Shown one piece after another: positions 7,481 to 13,025 of a stretch of 13,025 nucleotides of DNA. The notes under the pieces were generated by a model, which did no database searches, was not told where the DNA came from, and saw only the letters and a list, made by a program, of their open reading frames with translations. Within the stretch, counting starts at the first letter, position 1; every line of letters starts with the position of its first letter. Made by a program: the position numbers and the translations under genes. This DNA is from Clostridiales bacterium (GTDB taxonomy: Bacteria > Bacillota > Clostridia > Peptostreptococcales > Anaerovoracaceae): assembly GCA_009778415.1 (NCBI GenBank), contig WRJV01000295.1, forward strand, positions 1 through 13,025, in the 5' to 3' direction.

Positions 7481-8105
7481 TGGCAATAGTTTTCTGCATG
7501 GAAACAACCTGGACCTGCCCATATATTTTCACAGCGGTTTTTTCAAAGCCAAACCGCTCGAAATTGCGGAGAATCTCCTTGGGTGAGTAAAACCTGAAAT
7601 CGCCGTCTTTCAGCAGTGGCACAAAAGGGTTGAGCAACACCTTCAGCAAGAAGGGGAAATACATGTCGGCAATATAGACCATCCCCTTTGGTTTTAGTAC
7701 GCGTTTTGCTTCGCTTGCAAAGGCGGCTGGGTCTGGAAAGTGGTGGTAGGCGGCGCATACAGTGATCAAATCCATGGAATCGCTCGGGAATGGCAGGAAT
7801 TCGCAGCCGGACACATGGAATTCCATCCCGGGGTTCTTTGCAGAGGCGTTTTTTATCATCTGGTCAGAAATGTCAACGCCAAACCCCCTGACAGGCTTTT
7901 GCCTGTTGACGTACTCCAAAAGAGAGCCGTTCCCGCAGGCAACGTCAAGAGCAGCGTCGTTTTCCCGCCAAGCCATTTCAGAAACCAGCATCAATTGAAG
8001 CCTCCTGGTGAATTGGCCTTCGAGTGAACTGTCGAAATTGTCCGCTTTTTTATTGTAGGCGGCTTTCGATTTTTCGTTGAAATCAACCTTTTTTCCACTC
8101 GTCAT
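7473..8105 (-). CDS. Class I SAM-dependent methyltransferase (Methyltransf_11 type)
   Basis: This 210-residue protein is a small-molecule-type class I methyltransferase. The SAM-binding motif I is LDVACGNG (53-60), motif II ends in the acidic residue D78 (GFGVDIS), and LPFPSDSMDLITVCAAYHHF (104-123) is the typical UbiE-like middle motif. ADMYFPF follows. The substrate cannot be told. The open frame extends upstream to 8384, but that part is antisense-like and overlaps the preceding gene. I chose ATG 8105 because GAGAGGA precedes it and because its ATG overlaps the stop of the upstream methyltransferase (ATGA), a sign of coupled translation. Its stop codon shares the palindrome TCAATTGA (7473-7480) with the stop of the convergent RCC1 gene. 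Confidence 0.88.
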   Translation of the reverse strand: MTSGKKVDFNEKSKAAYNKKADNFDSSLEGQFTRRLQLMLVSEMAWRENDAALDVACGNGSLLEYVNRQKPVRGFGVDISDQMIKNASAKNPGMEFHVSGCEFLPFPSDSMDLITVCAAYHHFPDPAAFASEAKRVLKPKGMVYIADMYFPFLLKVLLNPFVPLLKDGDFRFYSPKEILRNFERFGFEKTAVKIYGQVQVVSMQKTIAIN

Positions 8106-8749
8106 GAATTGTCGTTCCTCTCTGGTTCTTTTGCGAAATCCAACCTGACAAACCGTTTTCCGTTTGGCAGAGGGTATTCCTTCGTTTTTATAAGAACCAT
8201 GCCAATACGCGACATTTCCTGAGTCAATCCGGCAGCCTCTACAGTCCTGTGCAGTGCAGATATTTCTGAAAACGCATCGGTGTAGGGAGAGGTGGAGACG
8301 AAAGAATTGCACGCGGTGTTTTCCTGCTGGTACGTGCAAGACAGGTACATGGGCAAGCAGTCGGCTATTTTTAGCGCAAAACACTGCAAGTCTACATATT
8401 CAAGAAACATGTTGGCGATGATCAATTCAGAGTAGGGCAGCAGCGCTTCCGGCTCGGACACGTCTATGTTAAGAAGCTGCAGGCAATCGCACAGCGCAGA
8501 GTAACGTTTGTGGCAGGCGGCAAGATAATCATCATTGACGTCGATGCCGATGACTTTTTTGATTTTGCCCGGATTGACATGCTCAAGGCCATTTCCGCCT
8601 GCAATGCCCAGAATCATGACAGAGCCGACGTCAAAATCGCTGAGCTGCTCATAAACAATATGGTTTAATGTTTGCAGCTGCTCGACCCCTGGGAATTTCA
8701 TGTGCTCCTCATAATCAAACAACGGAACGTTTTGCCATGGGTTTCTCAT
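8102..8749 (-). CDS. SAM-dependent methyltransferase, first gene of a two-gene operon
   Basis: This 215-residue protein has a Rossmann-type SAM site: GIAGGNG (48-54) after the strand SVMIL, then the acidic D70 at the end of KKVIGID. The N-terminus (PWQNVPLFDYEEHM) and ILGIAGGNGLEHV resemble an unnamed methyltransferase family common in clostridia. I know of no assigned substrate. Only weak resemblance to its operon partner is visible, mainly in the SAM-binding fold. ATG 8749 has the strong ribosome site GGAGGGTGAT a few bases upstream. It overlaps the next gene by four bases (ATGA). A minus-strand promoter (8787-8815) lies upstream, back to back with the promoter of the gene at 8901. Confidence 0.85.
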   Translation of the reverse strand: MRNPWQNVPLFDYEEHMKFPGVEQLQTLNHIVYEQLSDFDVGSVMILGIAGGNGLEHVNPGKIKKVIGIDVNDDYLAACHKRYSALCDCLQLLNIDVSEPEALLPYSELIIANMFLEYVDLQCFALKIADCLPMYLSCTYQQENTACNSFVSTSPYTDAFSEISALHRTVEAAGLTQEMSRIGMVLIKTKEYPLPNGKRFVRLDFAKEPERNDNS

Positions 8750-8786
8750 CTACATCACCCTCCCTCAGAGTTGCGCCTTATTATCC

Positions 8787-8815
8787 ATTATGCCAAAACC
8801 CGCCGCAATTATCAA
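8787..8815 (-). promoter_or_regulatory. Promoter of the methyltransferase operon
   Basis: Read on the minus strand, TTGATA (8815-8810) and CATAAT (8792-8787) are 17 bases apart, each one base off consensus. Transcription would start near 8780, about 30 bases before the ATG. The -35 box overlaps the CAAGGCTTG dyad (8813-8821) of the divergent promoter region, so one bound protein could affect both directions. Confidence 0.6.
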
Positions 8816-8835
8816 GGCTTGTGCGAAAAACCGTT

Positions 8836-8864
8836 TTGATATTTAGCTAAAATCATGGTAAAAT
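8836..8864 (+). promoter_or_regulatory. Promoter of the PstS-like gene
   Basis: TTGATA (8836-8841) and TAAAAT (8859-8864) are 17 bases apart. The surrounding sequence from 8813 to about 8894 aligns with 5745-5828 upstream of the RCC1 gene: same CAAGGCTTG dyad 23-24 bases before the -35, same CATGGTAAAAT around the -10, same leader with ATTGAAG before the ribosome site. Confidence 0.7.
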
Positions 8865-8900
8865 TAAGAAACGTATTGAAGAACTGAGGGAGAGAAAAGC

Positions 8901-10364
8901 TTGAAAAAATACTACATACTTACTAGCCTGATGACGTTGATACTGTCTCCTGCAGCGGCAAGCATCGGGCTTTTCGGCGCCATACTTGTGCCAACAGGCA
9001 TTTTGCAATTTATCGCGCCGGTTCTGATGGTGATCCTTGTTTGGGCGCTGCATTCAAGGGCGGCGAAGTTGCCTGACAAAGCATCTCAAGTATTTTTACC
9101 GGCGTTTATAGCGTCCTGCTATTATATGGGCGCATGGATTGCTGTGTTTGGATTGTCAAGCTACCGTTTTGACAGCAGCCTTTTCGAAGGCCTCTACTTT
9201 GGGCTGACAGCGCCGTATTTTGTAATCAATGTGCTTCTGTCCTTTGGCGGGGACTTCAGCTTTTTTCCGCTAATAACTGCAGGAACGGCGGTAGTCACGG
9301 TGCTGACCGTCGTAATCACTTGCGCAATCTGCAAAAAGAAGATCACCTTCGACAAAAAAGTGCTGGTTTACGCATTAATAACCATTTGCCTGTTCGGTAT
9401 CGCCGCTATTCAGCAATTTAGCCGAAGCATGGCGGTCCTTTCTTCTGATTATCAGATCGAACGGATTAAGGACGAGGTCAACCTCTATGAATACCGCCCG
9501 TTCAGTTCAAGCGACAAAGTCGCAAGCAAATTGATGCGGCTGGACGAGCCGCCAACCATATCATTTGCTGAGAATTACCCGAAGCTTGACGGCGCGACGG
9601 CGGCTTACCCGGTATATGCAGCAATAGTCCAAGAACTGTACAAGGGGCTTGACGAAAAAACAGTTGAGCAATTTGTGACTTGCTCGAAAACTGACGAAGC
9701 GTACCAGCGCCTTATCGACGGGAAAATAGACGTTTTCTTTGGGGCGCAGCCTTCCAAGCAGCAGGTTCAAGCGGCAAAAGAAAAAGGCGTCGAGTTGTCG
9801 CTCACGCCTATCGCAAGAGAGGCGTTTGTATTCTTCGTCAACAAAGACAACTCAGTAAGCAGCTTAACCTTGGAGCAGATACAAAGCATCTACCAAAAGA
9901 AGATTACGAACTGGCGCGACGTTGGCGGGAAAGCCGGAAAAATAATGCCGTTTCAGCGCCCTGAAAACTCAGGGAGCCAGACTGTGATGCTCGCGATGGT
10001 CATGGGAGGCAAAAGCCTGCCTGAGCCCCTCTGGGAAGAGTACGCTGCCGGAATGGGCGGGGTGATAAGCCAGGTTGCCGAATACAGGAACTACTCCGCT
10101 GCAATAGGGTACTCGTTCCGGTTTTTTGCAACGGGCATGAAGCCAGACGAAAACATCAAGCTCTTGGCAATCGACGGAATCGACCCAACGGCTGAAAACA
10201 TCCAAAACGGAACGTACCCGCTTGCGATAGACGTCTATGCTGTGACAGCCGGTTCGGATAACGAGAACACCGATAAGCTGATAGAATGGATATTGTCAGA
10301 GCAAGGGCAGAATTTCATTGAAAAATGTGGCTATGTCAGAATCGCAAAGCGTACAAGGCTTTGA
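8901..10364 (+). CDS. Membrane-anchored PstS-like substrate-binding protein
   Basis: This 487-residue protein joins an N-terminal membrane part to a periplasmic-binding-protein-like domain of the PstS type. Five or six hydrophobic segments are seen (about residues 4-26, 33-50, 64-86, 98-116, 121-143, 153-171). The binding domain (about 215-487) contains the family's ligand loops: DGATAAYPVYAA (230-241) and FQRPENSGSQT (351-361), equivalent to the DGST and R-x-x-x-S-G-T loops that grip phosphate in PstS. Ordinary PstS proteins have only a signal peptide or lipobox, so the membrane part is unusual. No pst permease or ATPase gene is adjacent, hence sensing or scavenging is as likely as transport. 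The start is TTG 8901, chosen because GAGGGAGAG (8886-8894) lies just upstream and MKKYY is a normal N-terminus. The ligand may not be phosphate. Confidence 0.85.
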   Translation: MKKYYILTSLMTLILSPAAASIGLFGAILVPTGILQFIAPVLMVILVWALHSRAAKLPDKASQVFLPAFIASCYYMGAWIAVFGLSSYRFDSSLFEGLYFGLTAPYFVINVLLSFGGDFSFFPLITAGTAVVTVLTVVITCAICKKKITFDKKVLVYALITICLFGIAAIQQFSRSMAVLSSDYQIERIKDEVNLYEYRPFSSSDKVASKLMRLDEPPTISFAENYPKLDGATAAYPVYAAIVQELYKGLDEKTVEQFVTCSKTDEAYQRLIDGKIDVFFGAQPSKQQVQAAKEKGVELSLTPIAREAFVFFVNKDNSVSSLTLEQIQSIYQKKITNWRDVGGKAGKIMPFQRPENSGSQTVMLAMVMGGKSLPEPLWEEYAAGMGGVISQVAEYRNYSAAIGYSFRFFATGMKPDENIKLLAIDGIDPTAENIQNGTYPLAIDVYAVTAGSDNENTDKLIEWILSEQGQNFIEKCGYVRIAKRTRL

Positions 10365-10377
10365 TCGACAATATGCA

Positions 10378-10406
10378 TTGACAACTCACTGCATTTGTAT
10401 TATAAT
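10378..10406 (+). promoter_or_regulatory. Perfect consensus promoter of the toxin-antitoxin operon
   Basis: TTGACA (10378-10383), 17 bases, TATAAT (10401-10406): an exact sigma-A consensus. Transcription would begin near 10412, about 26 bases before the antitoxin ATG. The -10 region sits among short dyads (ATTATAAT 10399-10406, ATTGCAAT 10405-10412), plausible contact sites for autorepression by the antitoxin complex. Confidence 0.85.
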
Positions 10407-10438
10407 TGCAATATATTTTATTGAATGAGGTGATAATC

Positions 10439-10720
10439 ATGGCAAAGACAATTCAGGTTCGTGTCAACGACCAGCTTAAAGAATCGGTGGATTCATTATT
10501 TACATCGCTTGGGCTTGATACCTCAACAGCGATTCGGATGTTCTTAGTGGCGGCAATGGAGACAGGAGGGATTCCTTTTGCAGTAATGCGTAATATTGAT
10601 CGCGATGCTGCAATTAGGGAAGCGGTCGCTCGCCGAAAGTCAGGAGGCCATTTTTATACGGCAGACGAATTCAGGGCTAACATGAAAGCTGCAATTTGGG
10701 AGAACGCACATGAATCATAA
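10439..10720 (+). CDS. RelB/DinJ family antitoxin
   Basis: This 93-residue protein begins MAKTIQVRVNDQLKESVDSL, the ribbon-helix-helix DNA-binding start typical of RelB/DinJ antitoxins, continued by LGLDTSTAIRMFL. The C-terminal part (after about residue 50) would wrap and block the toxin. ATG 10439 is supported by GAGGTGATA just upstream. A longer in-frame TTG start at 10406 falls in the -10 box and is rejected. It precedes and overlaps the RelE-like toxin gene by 11 bases, the standard order. In this family the antitoxin, alone or with toxin, represses its own promoter. Confidence 0.93.
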   Translation: MAKTIQVRVNDQLKESVDSLFTSLGLDTSTAIRMFLVAAMETGGIPFAVMRNIDRDAAIREAVARRKSGGHFYTADEFRANMKAAIWENAHES

Positions 10721-11027
10721 GCCCGAATATTCCGTATCCGTTGATCTGGCTGTGTCGGAAAAAATGTTGTCGCATGTCGGCTTTCTCGCGAAAGTTAGTG
10801 TTATAGCGGCGGAGCGTTTGTATGACATGCTGGATGAATCCATTGCTGCCCTTGAAAACAATCCTAAAATTTACCCTCACTACATACCACAGGAGCCGGT
10901 TGATGCAGAACTTCGCTTCAAGATGTGCGGAAGACGCTACCGTATTGTTTTTGAAATTATCGGCAATTCGGTTTTTGTTTACGACATTCAGGATTGCCGA
11001 CAAGATGTGGACAAAAATCTTGTGTAG
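10710..11027 (+). CDS. RelE/ParE superfamily toxin
   Basis: This 105-residue protein has the size and fold pattern of RelE/ParE toxins: an N-terminal strand, two helices (about 16-50), then a basic beta-sheet with LRFK (68-71), CGRRYRIVFEI (73-83) and FVYDIQDCRQD (89-99). RelE-type members cut mRNA in the ribosome, while ParE-type members poison gyrase. The basic, Tyr-containing GRRYRIVF strand is compatible with the mRNase type, but the class cannot be settled by eye. The ATG overlaps the antitoxin end by 11 bases and has its own ribosome site GGGAGA (10698-10703). The reading frame looks intact, so the pair is probably functional. Confidence 0.9.
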   Translation: MNHKPEYSVSVDLAVSEKMLSHVGFLAKVSVIAAERLYDMLDESIAALENNPKIYPHYIPQEPVDAELRFKMCGRRYRIVFEIIGNSVFVYDIQDCRQDVDKNLV

Positions 11028-11071
11028 GTACCGCTTCAAACCGTAGTGATGGAAAAACAGGGAGGTACAAT

Positions 11072-12082
11072 ATGAAATACCCAAAACTGCTGCAAAAGGG
11101 AGACACAATCGGCATCTGTGCCCCGTCAGACGGCTATGCCGAAGAGTTTGAGGCGCGCTTTGACAAAGCACGCAGCAATGTGGAGGCACTCGGCTACAAA
11201 ACGCTGGCAACTGCGTCTGTAAAAGCCGGAGAGAAATGCGTTAGCGCGCCTGCGGATATCCGTGCAGAAGAATTCATGAGCTTATATGAAAATCCGTCTG
11301 TAGCTGCAATCATACCGCCCTGGGGTGGCGAGTTCCTTGTCGACATACTGCCGCTGCTTGAGTTTGAACGCATTTCAGCACTACCGCCAACATGGGTCTG
11401 TGGGTATTCAGACATATCCACATTGACAGTTCCGTTGACATTGCTTTGCGATGTTGCCACTGTCCATGGGTCGAATTTAATGAATATGGGGCATGCAAAC
11501 ATCCATGAAAGCGACTTGCGAGCCTTCGAGGCTATGTCAAATGCGGCTTTCTTGCAGCATAGCGCGCCTTTCTGGGGCGATTTCAGTGGCGCTGGCATTG
11601 AAGACGAAATATATGCACTGACAAGAGAAAGCAAATGGAAATCGACAGACAAAAAAAGCCATGATTTCACAGGGCGGATCATCGGGGGGTGCATGGACGT
11701 CCTGTGCAAGCTGCTCGGCACACGTTTTGCCCCTGTATGCGAGTTCATTGAAAAATACAGAAAAGATGGCTTTATCTGGACGCTTGAGAGTTGCGAGATG
11801 AATACGGCAGACATTTACCGCGCATTGTGGCAGATGAGGGAGTGCGGATGGTTTGAACATTGCGAAGGCGTTCTTTACGGCAGGGTCTGCGGGTACGAAG
11901 AAAGAGGCGGTTTCACTCTTGAAGACGCCCTCTCAAATGTTTTTGCCCCCATCGGCATCCCGGTTGTCTACGATGCGGACATCGGGCATACTCCCCCTCA
12001 AATGCAGGTTGTCAACGGGGCACTTGGCAAAGCCTCGTATAGTGACGGCAAGGCGACAGTTTGGCAGGAATTGATTCCGTAG
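11072..12082 (+). CDS. S66 family serine peptidase (LD-carboxypeptidase/MccF-like)
   Basis: This 336-residue protein is an S66 peptidase. Members cut the L-D bond of muropeptides during cell-wall recycling (LdcA) or inactivate peptide-nucleotide antibiotics such as microcin C (MccF). The N-terminal GDTIGICAPSD is typical. The catalytic triad is complete: S113 in GYSD, E239 in WTLESCE and H306 in DIGHT. No signal peptide is seen, so it acts in the cytoplasm. ATG 11072 has GGGAGG seven or so bases upstream; the open frame extends to 10994 but that part overlaps the toxin gene. It lies 44 bases after the RelE-like gene without a clear terminator, so read-through from the toxin-antitoxin promoter is possible. 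Length and the ESCEM context resemble MccF-like proteins, but substrate choice is not decidable here. Confidence 0.9.
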   Translation: MKYPKLLQKGDTIGICAPSDGYAEEFEARFDKARSNVEALGYKTLATASVKAGEKCVSAPADIRAEEFMSLYENPSVAAIIPPWGGEFLVDILPLLEFERISALPPTWVCGYSDISTLTVPLTLLCDVATVHGSNLMNMGHANIHESDLRAFEAMSNAAFLQHSAPFWGDFSGAGIEDEIYALTRESKWKSTDKKSHDFTGRIIGGCMDVLCKLLGTRFAPVCEFIEKYRKDGFIWTLESCEMNTADIYRALWQMRECGWFEHCEGVLYGRVCGYEERGGFTLEDALSNVFAPIGIPVVYDADIGHTPPQMQVVNGALGKASYSDGKATVWQELIP

Positions 12083-12145
12083 CTTCACGGCAGAGCTGCA
12101 GCAGTTGCCTGAAACTGATAATCATCAACATAAGGAGGCTTTGAT

Positions 12146-12955
12146 ATGGAAAACCAGACAACAGAATGGAAACGCCAGTGGCGTGACGAGTTCCTAAAAG
12201 AGATTTGTGGGCTAGCCAACATGCAGGGCGGTACGCTTGAAATAGGTCGCGATGATAACGGTGAAATAGTAGGGATAGGTAACGCAAAGGAGCTTCTTGA
12301 GGAACTGCCAAATACGATTCGTCATGCTTTAGGCATAGTACCATCAGTCGAGTTGCTGTCCGATAATGGCAAGCAATACATCGCTGTTAGCGTAGATGCG
12401 AGCAGTACACCAGTCAGTTTTCATGGACGGCATTACCTCCGCTCAGGCAGTACGACACAGGAGCTGGGCGGCAGCGATCTTGACAACTTTATTTTACGCC
12501 GGTTGGGTGTAACTTGGGACGGTATAACCATTCCAAATATTAAAGTCACAGATCTTGACACATCTGCGTTCCGTATTTTTCGCGAAAAAGCTATCGCAAG
12601 TGAGCGCTTGCAAAAAATTGACTTAGAAATGAGCGATGAAGCATTGCTTGACAGCCTTTCTCTTGTTGAAAATGGAAAATTGACGCGAGCTGCCGTTTTA
12701 CTGTTCCACCACAACCCAGAAAGATATGTGTTTGGAGCCTTTGTCAAGGTCGGTTATTTCGAGACCGATGCTGACTTGGTTTATCAGGATGAATTTCATG
12801 GATCCCTGATAACAGTTGCTGACCAAATAGTTGATACGATCTACCGAAAATACTTCAAAGGGACTATCAGCTATGAGGGGATACTGCGTGTTACAGATTA
12901 TCCTGTGCCACGACCTGCACTTCGCGAAGCCATATTCAAAGAGATTGTCGCATAA
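12146..12955 (+). pseudogene. AlbA_2 domain protein lacking its C-terminal ATPase domain
   Basis: This 269-residue product starts with an AlbA_2 (Schlafen-like, divergent AAA) domain at about 4-125, recognisable by EWKRQWRDEFLKEICGLANMQGG and IGRDDNGEIVGIG. The usual linker with LTRAAVLLFHHNPE follows. Full-length relatives (COG2865 type) are about 450-480 residues and continue into a GHKL-type ATP-binding domain beginning ALREAI-x-N-A-x-VHRDY. Here the sequence reaches ALREAIFKEIVA and stops (TAA 12953-12955), exactly at the ATPase entry. The next frame gives IVHN-like residues but only about 14 codons before another stop, so a one-base shift alone does not restore it. The start is firm (AAGGAGG eight bases upstream of ATG). 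Likely a truncated remnant. A functional short AlbA_2 protein is possible. It follows the S66 gene by 63 bases without a clear promoter. Confidence 0.75.
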
Positions 12956-12988
12956 TGCAGAGCCTCCTTTCATTGGGGCAAGTAGTTG

Positions 12989-13016
12989 TTGAACTCACTT
13001 AAAGTATACATATAGT
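12989..13016 (+). promoter_or_regulatory. Possible promoter for a gene beyond the right edge
   Basis: TTGAAC (12989-12994) and TATAGT (13011-13016) are 16 bases apart. The -35 is two bases and the -10 one base off consensus. There is no downstream gene in the window to support it. Confidence 0.25.
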
Positions 13017-13025
13017 TGTTAGCTT

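Noticed and set aside
8106..8384. N-terminal extension of the second methyltransferase
   Set aside because: It runs inside the upstream methyltransferase in another frame, reads as low-complexity Cys/His/Arg-rich sequence, and ATG 8105 has the proper ribosome site and overlap.
10994..11071. Longer S66 peptidase start inside the toxin gene
   Set aside because: The extension overlaps the toxin, has no ribosome site and does not match the family N-terminus, whereas ATG 11072 follows GGGAGG.
12132..12970. Inverted AAGGAGGCT on both sides of the AlbA_2 gene as mobile-element ends
   Set aside because: Nine bases only, and the left copy is simply the ribosome binding site; no target duplication is seen.

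Overview
The window looks like a chromosomal segment of a Gram-positive bacterium of the Bacillota, most likely a clostridial lineage. The basis is: purine-rich GGAGG-type ribosome binding sites, TTGACA/TATAAT-type promoters, a BlaI/M56 (BlaR1-like) regulatory pair, a secreted protein with a copper-amine-oxidase-N-like domain plus RCC1 repeats, and a membrane-anchored PstS-like protein. Species cannot be read from the sequence. No rRNA, tRNA, CRISPR array, transposase or phage gene was found, and no convincing Rho-independent terminator.

Layout from left to right. (1) Bases 1-322 are AT-rich and non-coding, with two related, apparently covarying hairpins and a good promoter. They lead into a plus-strand DUF234-type AAA ATPase ending in a PD-(D/E)XK-like motif. 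(2) A minus-strand operon follows: a BlaI-like repressor, an M56 peptidase without a beta-lactam sensor domain, and an 812-residue protein with about nine membrane segments and a large C-terminal ectodomain. Upstream of blaI lies a perfect 44-base inverted repeat plus a second short dyad, probably the repressor's operators. (3) Divergent from this, a secreted stalk/RCC1-repeat protein is broken by a frame change inside the repeats, apparently a collapsed repeat. (4) Its stop codon is nested with that of a convergent minus-strand operon of two translationally coupled SAM methyltransferases. (5) Divergent from the methyltransferases is a membrane-anchored phosphate-binding-protein-like gene. Its promoter and leader are a diverged copy of those of the RCC1 gene, so the two cell-surface genes probably share control. 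(6) A RelB/RelE-type toxin-antitoxin pair sits behind a perfect consensus promoter, followed by an S66 (LD-carboxypeptidase/MccF-like) peptidase and an AlbA_2 protein that stops where its ATPase domain should begin.

How the parts may work together: the three-gene BlaI/M56 operon has the form of a self-regulated envelope-signalling cassette in which the unrecognised third protein could sense or be the effector. The paired leaders suggest a small regulon of surface proteins. The right end (toxin-antitoxin, peptidase, truncated AlbA_2 gene) has the look of accessory DNA. These joint roles are inferred from gene order and shared upstream sequence only.
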